In this document: piece after piece, positions 36,054-43,062 of the stretch
Layout: every line of letters begins with the position of its first letter
Numbering within the stretch: the first letter of the stretch is position 1
DNA from: Robertkochia flava
GTDB lineage: Bacteria; Bacteroidota; Bacteroidia; Flavobacteriales; Flavobacteriaceae
Length of the DNA stretch: 64,000 nt
Assembly: GCF_020166515.1 (NCBI RefSeq)
Contig: NZ_JAINZT010000007.1
Coordinates: forward strand, 124,001 to 188,000
Direction: 5' to 3'
Made by a program: the position numbers and the translations under genes
Notes under the pieces: model-generated
The model's database searches: none
What the model saw: the letters and a program-made list of their open reading frames with translations, nothing else
What the model was told of the DNA's origin: nothing

Positions 36054-36509
36054 TTATTTTCCATTATTATTGAACATATACCTGTAAATCTTTAAATCCC
36101 CATTTTGATCGGGTTTTAATATCAGCAATCCTTTCACTTCAAAGTTTCCACTTTCAGCCGTCTTTGGATCTTTCCAGCTTCCTATATTTCTAGTTCGGGC
36201 GATACTATATTCACCTGCCGTGATTACTTCTTCAATGATGAACTGTTCAGCAAAGTCAAGGGATTCAAACCATTTGAAACTTTCTATGATTTCTTTACGG
36301 CCTTTAACAATTGGTTTCCCCTCCGGTAGGATCATCGCATCGTCGTGGAAGCAGTCTGCCATCTTTGAGAATGATTTACTGCCCACAGCACTCCCGTATT
36401 GATCAAGCACTTCCCTAACATCCTTTCCTAAGCTGCTTTCTTGCGCATGGGTTAAAGTTATTGATAAGAGGGAAAAAAAAGTTAAAAGTGTAAGTAGTTT
36501 TGTTTTCAT
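36054..36509 (-). CDS. Exported NTF2/SnoaL-like (DUF4440-type) protein
   Basis: 151 residues with a clear signal peptide (ending THAQ). The pattern VREVLDQYGSAVGSKSFSKMADCFHDDAMILPEGKPIVKG, then KEIIESFKWF and a final strand LLILKPDQNGDLKIYRY is a SnoaL/DUF4440 fold. Fourth NTF2-like gene of the window and the only one in the compact array. There is a 117 bp leader between the site and the start, longer than in most cassettes, and a 98 bp 3' tail. The cassette may carry its own promoter. Confidence 0.8.
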   Translation of the reverse strand: MKTKLLTLLTFFSLLSITLTHAQESSLGKDVREVLDQYGSAVGSKSFSKMADCFHDDAMILPEGKPIVKGRKEIIESFKWFESLDFAEQFIIEEVITAGEYSIARTRNIGSWKDPKTAESGNFEVKGLLILKPDQNGDLKIYRYMFNNNGK

Positions 36510-36626
36510 GTTGAAAAATTTTGTGGTTTATTAAAACTATTCGAATTCTTTCTCAATGTAAGTTAAAAGCTCTCGGCTTATTGTTATTAAATGGCTCCAA
36601 AACATGATTTGGTTGATTGTAATGAA

Positions 36627-36790
36627 GCACAACGGTAAGGCTATGGCTCCCTGCCTACCTGCCGCTAGGCAGGCAGGGTGGCGGGCGGTTTTAGTGCTGT
36701 TGCCGACAGCGATGGAAAGCCTGGTTGCGTTCATGAATTTATTATTTTTTGGAGTAAGAAACTAGCCATGAGATATAGCCAGTGTTAGCA
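36627..36790 (-). repeat. attC-like site, class A, with inserted palindrome
   Basis: Minus-strand R'' TGCTAAC (36784-36790), R' GTTGTGC (36627-36633). Normal class A except for a 30-nt palindromic insertion in the left arm (36649-36678). Confidence 0.95.
36649..36678. repeat. REP-like palindrome inserted in an attC-like site
   Basis: A 30-nt near-perfect palindrome (arms CCCTGCCTACC and GGCAGGCAGGG) interrupts GGCTATGGCTCGTGGC of a class A site. Related CCTGCC/GGCAGG blocks sit in the decayed sites at 19591, 27124, 28239 and 29251. Confidence 0.7.
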
Positions 36791-36798
36791 CCTGTTTC

Positions 36799-37239
36799 TT
36801 ATAGTTTTCTTGTTGATTTTACTTTTTCATTTTTAATGTCAAATACTATTTTCTTAGGGTTATTTCTTGGGCTGTTAATGGCTTTTAATTTTTCATTTTT
36901 AAACCCAGTGAATTGTAGTAGGTTAAAAGTTCTCTTGTATTGAATTACTTCTTTTTTCTTGACGTCTAAAATGGTAATGATCTGAACTGTACCTTTTAAA
37001 AATTTCTTAGTCCATTTTGGAATGGCGGCCATGGTGCCATCTTCATTCCATATTGCAGGACCACCAAAGTTGTCACCTAAGAAAGTTTTAATTTCATTTT
37101 CATCGATCCATTGACAGCTTCCTATTAAAGGTGAGCCCATTGCAATTTCTTTCAATCCAAAGTATTTAATTCTGTTATCCGTTGAATTCAATTCTTTAAT
37201 ACCGTTATGAAAATCCCATGGGTTTGGATAAGTTGTCAT
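36799..37239 (-). CDS. Unknown soluble protein
   Basis: 146 residues with no signal peptide or membrane helix. It starts MTTYPNPWDFHNGIKELNST; the core ETFKEIAMG-like stretch IKYFGLKEIAMGSPLIGSC and IWNEDGTMAAIPKWTKKFL suggest a beta-rich fold; the tail is Lys-rich. I do not recognise a family. Cassette cores TGCTAAC/GTTAGCA match, extended to nine bases (GTTAGCACC). Confidence 0.65.
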   Translation of the reverse strand: MTTYPNPWDFHNGIKELNSTDNRIKYFGLKEIAMGSPLIGSCQWIDENEIKTFLGDNFGGPAIWNEDGTMAAIPKWTKKFLKGTVQIITILDVKKKEVIQYKRTFNLLQFTGFKNEKLKAINSPRNNPKKIVFDIKNEKVKSTRKL

Positions 37240-37264
37240 TGGGTTGCGATTTTTCAGAAATTGG

Positions 37265-37445
37265 TGCTAACGGTAAGGCTATGCACAGGCGTGGGTGGCT
37301 GGCCTGGCCCCGTGGCGTTGGCCGTTACCTCTGGCAAGGGCCAGGGCAGCAGGTACAATAGCTTTGGTTTTTAATGCTGATCAAGATAAAGAAAATAGTC
37401 TAATTCTTACAGAAATGTAGCGCTTGGGTATAGCCAGTGTTAGCA
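37265..37445 (-). repeat. attC-like site, class B
   Basis: Minus-strand R'' TGCTAAC (37439-37445), R' GTTAGCA (37265-37271). The interior has ATCAAGATAAAGAAAATAGT and CTAATTCTTACAGAAATGTA; the right arm is CGCTTGGGTATAGCCAG. Confidence 0.95.
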
Positions 37446-37454
37446 AACGGTTTT

Positions 37455-37904
37455 TTATTTTATTTGAGTCCATTGTCCTATCAGAATAAGAAATTCAGAT
37501 AGCTCATAAAAAGCTAGAACTGTCAAAACAGAAAGTCCGTTTTCCGTTTTCCATTTTTTGATTAAAGTCCAGATGTAAATTCCTATTGGAAGGAGCATTA
37601 AGAATCTCAATTCTCCAATGAAAGGATATTGAAATAAGGGCCAAAAAAAAAGTAAAAATGAAAAAAGTCCAATTGCAAAATTTGGCCATTTTAGTTTTGT
37701 AGCTTGGTGGACTGAAAAGATTAAAGTTAGAATTCCAAAGCTGAAAAAAGATAAGTTGGTTAACAATTGATTCTTAAAAAGAGTCAGTACAAAACTAACT
37801 GTAAGACCTATCAAGATAACTTTGAGTAATTTCGGTTTCGTTTTTGGGTAAAGTAGTAGCCCAGCAAAAATTCCAATTCCGATTATAATTATGTGTTCTG
37901 TCAT
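37455..37904 (-). CDS. Unknown five-helix membrane protein
   Basis: 149 residues, with about five hydrophobic helices (4-18, 27-42, 50-64, 77-98 and 120-143). The N-terminus is Ile-rich and TKPKLLK is the first cytosolic loop. No family recognised. Cassette cores TGCTAAC/GTTAGCA match, extended to GTTAGCAAAC. Confidence 0.65.
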   Translation of the reverse strand: MTEHIIIIGIGIFAGLLLYPKTKPKLLKVILIGLTVSFVLTLFKNQLLTNLSFFSFGILTLIFSVHQATKLKWPNFAIGLFSFLLFFWPLFQYPFIGELRFLMLLPIGIYIWTLIKKWKTENGLSVLTVLAFYELSEFLILIGQWTQIK

Positions 37905-37913
37905 TCAACTGTT

Positions 37914-38051
37914 TGCTAACGGTAAGGCTATGGCTCGTGGCGGACTGGTTGTATGCTGCGTCCGATGGAAACGAATAGCCTGGTTGGGTTCATGAATATT
38001 TTTCTTTTTTAGAAGTACTACACTAGCCATGAGATATAGCCGATGTTAGCC
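37914..38051 (-). repeat. attC-like site, class A2
   Basis: Minus-strand R'' GGCTAAC (38045-38051), R' GTTAGCA (37914-37920). The interior has GCGTCCGATGGAAACGAATA and TTTTTTAGAAGTACTACACT. Confidence 0.95.
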
Positions 38052-38083
38052 ACTGTTGTTTTTTTATTTTCTTTTTTTAGGCT

Positions 38084-38302
38084 TTAGAAACTTATTACTT
38101 CAATCCATTTTAGGAGCAGAATTATTAATGCTGTTATGCCCGTGCTCACGAAAATTGATCCCTGCCAGTAATATGTTTTCGTTACCCAATTATTGAAAAG
38201 CTTTTTGCCATATTCATTTTGGAAATGAACGTGCGTTAGTTTCCAAAAAAGGAAATTGGTAATCAAAAAGATTACAATTGCTATGATGATAGTTGTCTTC
38301 AT
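38084..38302 (-). CDS. Small two-helix membrane protein
   Basis: 72 residues: a helix at 3-22 (IIIAIVIFLITNFLFW), a middle loop FQNEYGKKLFNNWVTKTYYW and a second helix at 50-68. No family recognised. Cassette cores GGCTAAC/GTTAGCC match perfectly (GTTAGCCAC extended). Confidence 0.65.
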   Translation of the reverse strand: MKTTIIIAIVIFLITNFLFWKLTHVHFQNEYGKKLFNNWVTKTYYWQGSIFVSTGITALIILLLKWIEVISF

Positions 38303-38338
38303 TATTTCCTTTTTTTAACGGTTGTGTTTTACAATTGT

Positions 38339-38474
38339 GGCTAACGGTCAGGCTATGGCTCGTGGCGGGCGGTTTTAATGCTGTGTCCGACGGAGACGGA
38401 AAGCCTGGTTGAGTTCATGAATTTATTATTTTTTGGAGTAAGAAACTAGCCATGAGATATAGCCAGTGTTACCT
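38339..38474 (-). repeat. attC-like site, class A
   Basis: Minus-strand R'' AGGTAAC (38468-38474), R' GTTAGCC (38339-38345). Nearly identical to the site at 33882 apart from the core boxes. Confidence 0.95.
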
Positions 38475-38481
38475 GCTGGCT

Positions 38482-39747
38482 TTACTTTTTCAACATTAAA
38501 TTTAACCCTTCCTTTTCAAATAAAATTCGGCCAACTTTTATATCTGACCAACCTTTTTTTAGTTGATAAGTAAAAGTTGGCTTATTTTCAATCAATTCAC
38601 AATTGATGTCATAGTTTTCTATTTTCCCGTTTGAAACTTGTTTCAGGTCTTGAATATGAGTAGAAATGAAGAAGTATGAATTGTCGAATTTGGTCAATCC
38701 GTTTATTGTTGTTTTACAAATTTCAAAACCATCCTCTATATTAGTCCCACTAAAAAGCTCATCAAAAACAGCAAAGCATCTTTTTTCTCTTGATGCTTGT
38801 TCAACTACCCTTTTCAAGTTCAGAATTTCAGTCATAAAATGACTGTAACCATTTAAAATATCATCTCTTCTGTTTATCTCAATGGAAAAGCAATCACAAA
38901 AGGGGATCTCTCCTTTTGATGCAGGTATACCAATTCCTAAATGACCAAAATAGATACATAAAGCAACAGCCTTAAGAAAGGTTGATTTTCCAGACATATT
39001 CGGGCCGTTCAATACAATTACGTTACTACTCGTTTCAAGGTTATTTTTGACGGGATTCTCCAATAATGGATGATAGAATTTATGGAGCTTGATCTGTCCT
39101 TGTATAAAGGTTGGATATGAGAAATTGTGTTTTTTTATACCGACATTAATTGACAAGTAGGCTTCGAACAGAAAGAAATCTTCCCAAAAAGGTATTAGCA
39201 ATTCCTTTTCCCTTATCGTATTGATTATTTGAGTTAGTTCAATTATGTGTCTGTCCTTTAATCCATTATCTCGGACAAGAGCCTCATATTTATGAAGTTT
39301 GAAATGAGATAAGAACTGCAATATTGCTTTAATACTTGAAGCGTATTCATTTGGGAAAGCCTCTAATTTTAACCTGGTAAAATACTTTGATTCCAGGCGA
39401 TGGAAAAAAAGAATCAATTGATTGAACTTACTTACATATCTTGTTTTTGCTTGTTTTGATCCAAACAATATGTAACTAAGTTTTTTTTGCGAAAGATCAT
39501 CTATTTCTTCCTCATTGAGGAAATAATAAACTTCATTTAAATATAAAACCGTGTAAGAGTAGTCCTTTAAGATTTCACTATTTAGGGCATACCCTTGTAA
39601 TATATTTTGACGTTCAGTTATTTCTTCTGTCGACTTTAATGGTGTTTGAAGTATCTCAAGAATTTTATTTTTCGCAAATACGTTCAACGAAAAATCGAAT
39701 AAGGGCAAAATTTCCTGGTTAATATTTAAGTCATTAAGATTATTCAT
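38482..39747 (-). CDS. MutS-like ATPase lacking mismatch-recognition domains
   Basis: 421 residues. An N-terminal helical lever region (about 1-235) resembles MutS domain III. Then comes the MutS ATPase with Walker A GPNMSGKST (248-256), EINRRDDILNGYSHF, Walker B CFAVFDELFSGTN (about 324-336) and FFISTHIQDL. It lacks MutS domains I and II, as in short MutS-related proteins of Bacteroidota whose substrates are unsettled. By far the largest cassette gene of the compact array. A role in binding branched or recombining DNA, possibly including cassette hairpins, is speculation. Confidence 0.8.
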   Translation of the reverse strand: MNNLNDLNINQEILPLFDFSLNVFAKNKILEILQTPLKSTEEITERQNILQGYALNSEILKDYSYTVLYLNEVYYFLNEEEIDDLSQKKLSYILFGSKQAKTRYVSKFNQLILFFHRLESKYFTRLKLEAFPNEYASSIKAILQFLSHFKLHKYEALVRDNGLKDRHIIELTQIINTIREKELLIPFWEDFFLFEAYLSINVGIKKHNFSYPTFIQGQIKLHKFYHPLLENPVKNNLETSSNVIVLNGPNMSGKSTFLKAVALCIYFGHLGIGIPASKGEIPFCDCFSIEINRRDDILNGYSHFMTEILNLKRVVEQASREKRCFAVFDELFSGTNIEDGFEICKTTINGLTKFDNSYFFISTHIQDLKQVSNGKIENYDINCELIENKPTFTYQLKKGWSDIKVGRILFEKEGLNLMLKK

Positions 39748-39778
39748 TTCTTATTCGGGATGGTGTTTTCAAGCTTGC

Positions 39779-39914
39779 AGGTAACGGTAAGGCTATGACT
39801 CGTGGCGGTCGGTTTTAATGCTGGATCCGACAGCGATTGTGAGCCTGGTTGCGTTCATGAATTTATTATTTTTTGGAGTAGGAACCTAGCCATGAGTTAT
39901 AGGCAGTGTTGGCA
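39779..39914 (-). repeat. attC-like site, class A
   Basis: Minus-strand R'' TGCCAAC (39908-39914), R' GTTACCT (39779-39785). The interior has GCCTGGTTGCGTTCATGAAT and GGAGTAGGAACCTAGCCATG. Confidence 0.95.
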
Positions 39915-39924
39915 ATATGTTTTA

Positions 39925-40467
39925 CTACATTAATTCTGCAAGTGTTTCATTTTTAAATGCTTCAACATATTTTTTCATTTGACGATTTAATTTGAGATTA
40001 TTTGATTTCTCAGAACAATATTCTATTAAGATCCCTGCAGCACCTAATTGAATTTCTTTGACATCTTTTTGTTCTCTAAAAACTTCACCAGGTATAGGTT
40101 TACAAGTTAAGAGCCGGTTGTGATTAAATTTTTGATTTAAAGCATAATTTACCAATGCGACACGGTAATAATATTTTTGATATTCCTTGTTGCTTAAATC
40201 TTCATAAAATGGACCAAATAAAGGAAACCCAAAATCGGTGGTATCATTCATCCATTTCCCTATTAATTTATTTGCATAAAAGTATTTCTCGGATTTATAA
40301 TCAACAGGATTTTCGAATACGTAGTTAGAAGCCTCAAAAACGACTTTATCATATTTGGAATAGTCCACACTATCAGACGAAGTTATATTTTGAAAGGCTT
40401 CTTTAAATTGAGAAAAGGTAGAAGTTGAAAAGATTAAAAATCCAATAAGGAATAAGGTTTTTTTCAT
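39925..40467 (-). CDS. Unknown exported protein
   Basis: 180 residues with a signal peptide (ending TSTFSQ). The mature part is helical with conserved-looking stretches YDKVVFEASNYVFENPVD, GKWMNDTTDFGFPLFGPFY and KEIQLGAAGILIEYCSEK, resembling an uncharacterised flavobacterial secreted family. No catalytic motif is obvious. Cassette cores TGCCAAC/GTTGGCA match, extended to GTTGGCAATA. Confidence 0.65.
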   Translation of the reverse strand: MKKTLFLIGFLIFSTSTFSQFKEAFQNITSSDSVDYSKYDKVVFEASNYVFENPVDYKSEKYFYANKLIGKWMNDTTDFGFPLFGPFYEDLSNKEYQKYYYRVALVNYALNQKFNHNRLLTCKPIPGEVFREQKDVKEIQLGAAGILIEYCSEKSNNLKLNRQMKKYVEAFKNETLAELM

Positions 40468-40500
40468 TTTATAAGGATGAGTAGATTAAAATAAAATTAT

Positions 40501-40639
40501 TGCCAACGGTCAGGCTATGGCTCGTGGCGGGCGGTTTGTGAAAAGCGTCCGATGGAAACGAGTAGCCTGGTTGAGTTCATGAATATTTTTTCTTTTTTAG
40601 AAGTACTGCACTAGCCATGAGCTATAGCCGATGTTGGCA
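40501..40639 (-). repeat. attC-like site, class A2
   Basis: Minus-strand R'' TGCCAAC (40633-40639), R' GTTGGCA (40501-40507). Sub-class A2 interior. Confidence 0.95.
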
Positions 40640-40666
40640 GCTGGTTTTATTTCTTGACTTCTATAG

Positions 40667-41551
40667 CTAGTCAATTCCAAGTCGTTTTTCCATTTCCTGC
40701 CATTGTTTTCCAAATTCGATACTTTCTAATGCAGCTTTTCTTTTTTCTTCTGGCAAACATTGAATACATGTTGGATATTGAATTCCTTTATACTCTTTTT
40801 TGCATTTTGGACATAATTCCAAGTTGTGCATGTCAAAATTAGTTGCACATTTTTTACAAGCCGTTATGGTATCTTCAAAGGAGAGATATTTAATATTGTC
40901 GTCTAGATAAAGTAAAAACGCCTCTTTTTCAATGGTTTCAGTGTCTTTGTTTTTTACTAATTCTCTTTGAAACCAATACTTGATGTTAGATAGGTTATGC
41001 TTATTTCTATATTGATCCTTCGAAACGAAGCATTTATCCCGAACTTCATAAGCATCCTCATTTTCGAAAAAGATAGAAATAAGTTCGTCTGCCTCCCTAT
41101 AATTTGCTTCTTCAAATTCATGCTTACAATCAACGCAACGATATTTTGGAATTTTTCTTTTCCTTTCGTTGGGGTTTTTACTCATACATTTTGGGCACAA
41201 AGGAATCGCCTTATAAACATATTTATTTAATACATGATCCCTAAAAATTGGTTTTTTAAATTCAGAATTGTCATTTATGTATTCCCTGGTGTAAGCACTT
41301 GTAACCTCGCGTAAAAAATCTCCATATTTCCTTGGATGAGAAAGATGCTGAATAGTTAATGTTTTTTTACTCGAACATATTTCACATTTGTCTTTAATGA
41401 TTTTTGCCCTTCTTTCTTTCCAGTCCTTTGTATGCCAAGACCGTTTGTCCTCATTGAAGTTTTTCCAATATTGTTCTTTGGCAATTTCTAATTCAATCTC
41501 ATCATTTACGAGTTTGTCTCTTAATTCTATGATCTCATTATATGTTAACAT
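40667..41551 (-). CDS. Zinc-ribbon protein with HNH-like segment
   Basis: 294 residues from ATG at 41551; the open frame reaches 41605, but only through a TTG in the attC-like site. Cys pairs: CEICSSKKTLTIQHLSHP (about 55-73), where the following Q-H and preceding W--RR resemble an HNH nuclease entry; CPKCMSKN with CVDCKHEFEE; CKKCATNF with CPKCKKEYKG; and CIQC near the end. Several zinc ribbons or an HNH plus ribbons are likely. A DNA- or RNA-binding or nuclease function is inference. Cassette cores TGCCAAC/GTTGGCA match. Confidence 0.7.
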   Translation of the reverse strand: MLTYNEIIELRDKLVNDEIELEIAKEQYWKNFNEDKRSWHTKDWKERRAKIIKDKCEICSSKKTLTIQHLSHPRKYGDFLREVTSAYTREYINDNSEFKKPIFRDHVLNKYVYKAIPLCPKCMSKNPNERKRKIPKYRCVDCKHEFEEANYREADELISIFFENEDAYEVRDKCFVSKDQYRNKHNLSNIKYWFQRELVKNKDTETIEKEAFLLYLDDNIKYLSFEDTITACKKCATNFDMHNLELCPKCKKEYKGIQYPTCIQCLPEEKRKAALESIEFGKQWQEMEKRLGID

Positions 41552-41599
41552 CTCGATTTTTGATTTATCTATTTGCAAAAGGGTGTTTGTCAAACTTGC

Positions 41600-41784
41600 T
41601 GCCAACGGCAGGGCTATGCACTGGCGCGGGTGGGGGCAGCTGGCCGAGCTTTTGGCCTTTGGCGTTGGCGGAGGCCAGCAACCGAGACGTGGTGCATTTT
41701 TTTCTTTTTGTTCTGGATTTGAAGATAGAAAAAATACTCTAATTCTTACAAGAATCTAGCGCTTGTGTATAGCCGAAGTTGTAC
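41600..41784 (-). repeat. attC-like site, class B
   Basis: Minus-strand R'' GTACAAC (41778-41784), R' GTTGGCA (41600-41606). The interior has GGCCTTTGGCGTTGGCGGAG and GATAGAAAAAATACTCTAAT. Confidence 0.9.
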
Positions 41785-41789
41785 TGCGT

Positions 41790-42362
41790 TTATTTATTTT
41801 TTTCGTATTCATTAATTATCTTATGTATTAATTGATTTAGATGCACAATCGGTTGTTTTATGTTTCGATTGTGATATTGATTTTCTTCATCGAAATAAAA
41901 ATCATAAAACTCTAAATTTTGACTCCCTTCTAAGGAGATTAGTTCGATTTTGTAGAAAGAATGATGAACTGCGTAATATTCAGTCATGAATTTTGAAGAA
42001 AAATAGTTGTCTTTGTTTGCATTTAATTCGTTCCAAAATTCGCTAATATCGATAGATTCAGGTTTGTGAGATTTACAACAATCAATTTTTAAAATTTCAG
42101 AATTGTTTATTGTTTTCCAGATGATATAAACAGATTTATAGCCTGAACTACATTCACATTCATCGGGGTCAATCGTTTCACAACCAATACAACCATGTGT
42201 ATATATTAAGACTGAATCTACTTCAAGGCTGCTTAAAATTTCTAATGCTTTTTTGTTTGCAGTAGAATCAATTTTGTCAAAGGTGAATTCTTGAGCTTTT
42301 ATTCCAGGAATAAAATATCCAATATTAAAAAGTAGGATATATAGAAAGTAGCGGTTTTTCAT
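41790..42362 (-). CDS. Unknown exported Cys-rich protein
   Basis: 190 residues from ATG at 42362, which begins about 10 bases after the attC core; the longer frame to 42413 is translated attC. The signal peptide ends GIKAQ. The mature domain has a Cys cluster THGCIGCETIDPDECECSSGYKSVYIIW and IDCCKSHK, so metal binding or disulphides are likely. No family recognised. The core match is the longest in the array: the flanks are complementary over about 15 of 16 bases around GTTGTAC. Confidence 0.65.
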   Translation of the reverse strand: MKNRYFLYILLFNIGYFIPGIKAQEFTFDKIDSTANKKALEILSSLEVDSVLIYTHGCIGCETIDPDECECSSGYKSVYIIWKTINNSEILKIDCCKSHKPESIDISEFWNELNANKDNYFSSKFMTEYYAVHHSFYKIELISLEGSQNLEFYDFYFDEENQYHNRNIKQPIVHLNQLIHKIINEYEKNK

Positions 42363-42369
42363 AAATGCA

Positions 42370-42548
42370 GTACAACGGTAAGTGTATGACCCGTTGTGGC
42401 TGGGCGTGCTCAAGCTGAGCGTTGGCCATTACCTCTGGCAGAGCTTGAGCCGCCAGGACGGATTGTTCACTTTTGTTCAGGAGTCTAATCTATGGAAATA
42501 TTCGAAATTTAGTAGGATTTGAGCAATGGGTTATACACATTGTTGGCA
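42370..42548 (-). repeat. attC-like site, class C
   Basis: Minus-strand R'' TGCCAAC (42542-42548), R' GTTGTAC (42370-42376). The arms GTGTATGACCCGTTGTGG and GCAATGGGTTATACAC pair. First site of the array after the attI-like core. Confidence 0.9.
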
Positions 42549-42552
42549 ATAG

Positions 42553-42954
42553 TTATTTATTTAGATATTTTTTTACAAATTTCAGATCCGATTGATTATC
42601 AATTTGGGTATTCGAAACGCATACACTTGTCCACAATTTTCCGTTTTCATCTAATCTTCCAAAGACTAAATATTTTTTGTTTTTTTCAAAAAAATAGTCA
42701 CAAATGTTTTTCTCCTCCTTTTCCTCTATCAGTTTTTTATTTGGTAGTATATTAATTCCGCGATAAAATTTTATGGGTTCAAATTTCCCATGTCCAATAT
42801 ATTTCCCGTAAAAGATTACAGTCGAATTTTCGAAACTGTCTTCCAATTTTAGTTCCGATTGACTTTTGTCCTTAGTAATCGGATACGTTTTGCATTCACA
42901 AGCAAAGGATTGATTGAAAAAGGTCAAAAAAATGATGATTACTATCGATTTCAT
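42553..42954 (-). CDS. TIMP/NTR-like small exported protein (attI-proximal cassette)
   Basis: 133 residues. The signal peptide ends in SFACEC, so the mature protein starts at or next to Cys-Glu-Cys, as in TIMP/netrin-like (NTR) domains. Following strands include NSTVIFYGKYIGHGKFEPIKFYRG and KNKKYLVFGRLDENGKLWTSVCV. Bacterial TIMP-like domains of unknown target are known; protease inhibition is only a possibility. It is the first cassette next to the recombinase, so by integron logic the most recently inserted and best expressed. Cores TGCCAAC/GTTGGCA match over 14 of 15 bases. Confidence 0.65.
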   Translation of the reverse strand: MKSIVIIIFLTFFNQSFACECKTYPITKDKSQSELKLEDSFENSTVIFYGKYIGHGKFEPIKFYRGINILPNKKLIEEKEEKNICDYFFEKNKKYLVFGRLDENGKLWTSVCVSNTQIDNQSDLKFVKKYLNK

Positions 42955-42972
42955 AATGTTTTAAATAATTAT

Positions 42973-43062
42973 TGCCAACTTGTTTATATCGATTGCTTTA
43001 TGGTTTATATGCCGTCATATTGGTGGGTAAACCGCAGGCAATTCGGTTGTATCGAATATAGG
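42973..43062 (-). other. attI-like primary attachment site
   Basis: On the minus strand the recombinase stop is followed by about 83 bp, then the core GTTGGCA (42973-42979) that starts the first cassette. Unlike every other site, no L-type arm (GGCTAT or GTGTAT) follows the core on the 5' side; instead there is CGATATAAACAA. This simple, non-palindromic form is what an attI site looks like in integrons. An AAACCG...CGGTT inverted repeat lies at 43029-43048. A cassette promoter may be here but no clear box is visible. Confidence 0.65.

Noticed and set aside
41552-41605. TTG start of the zinc-ribbon gene inside the attC-like site
   Set aside because: An ATG at 41551 outside the site gives a natural start.
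30400-42548. CRISPR array
   Set aside because: The repeats are 130-185 bp palindromes separated by whole genes, with no short uniform spacers and no cas genes.
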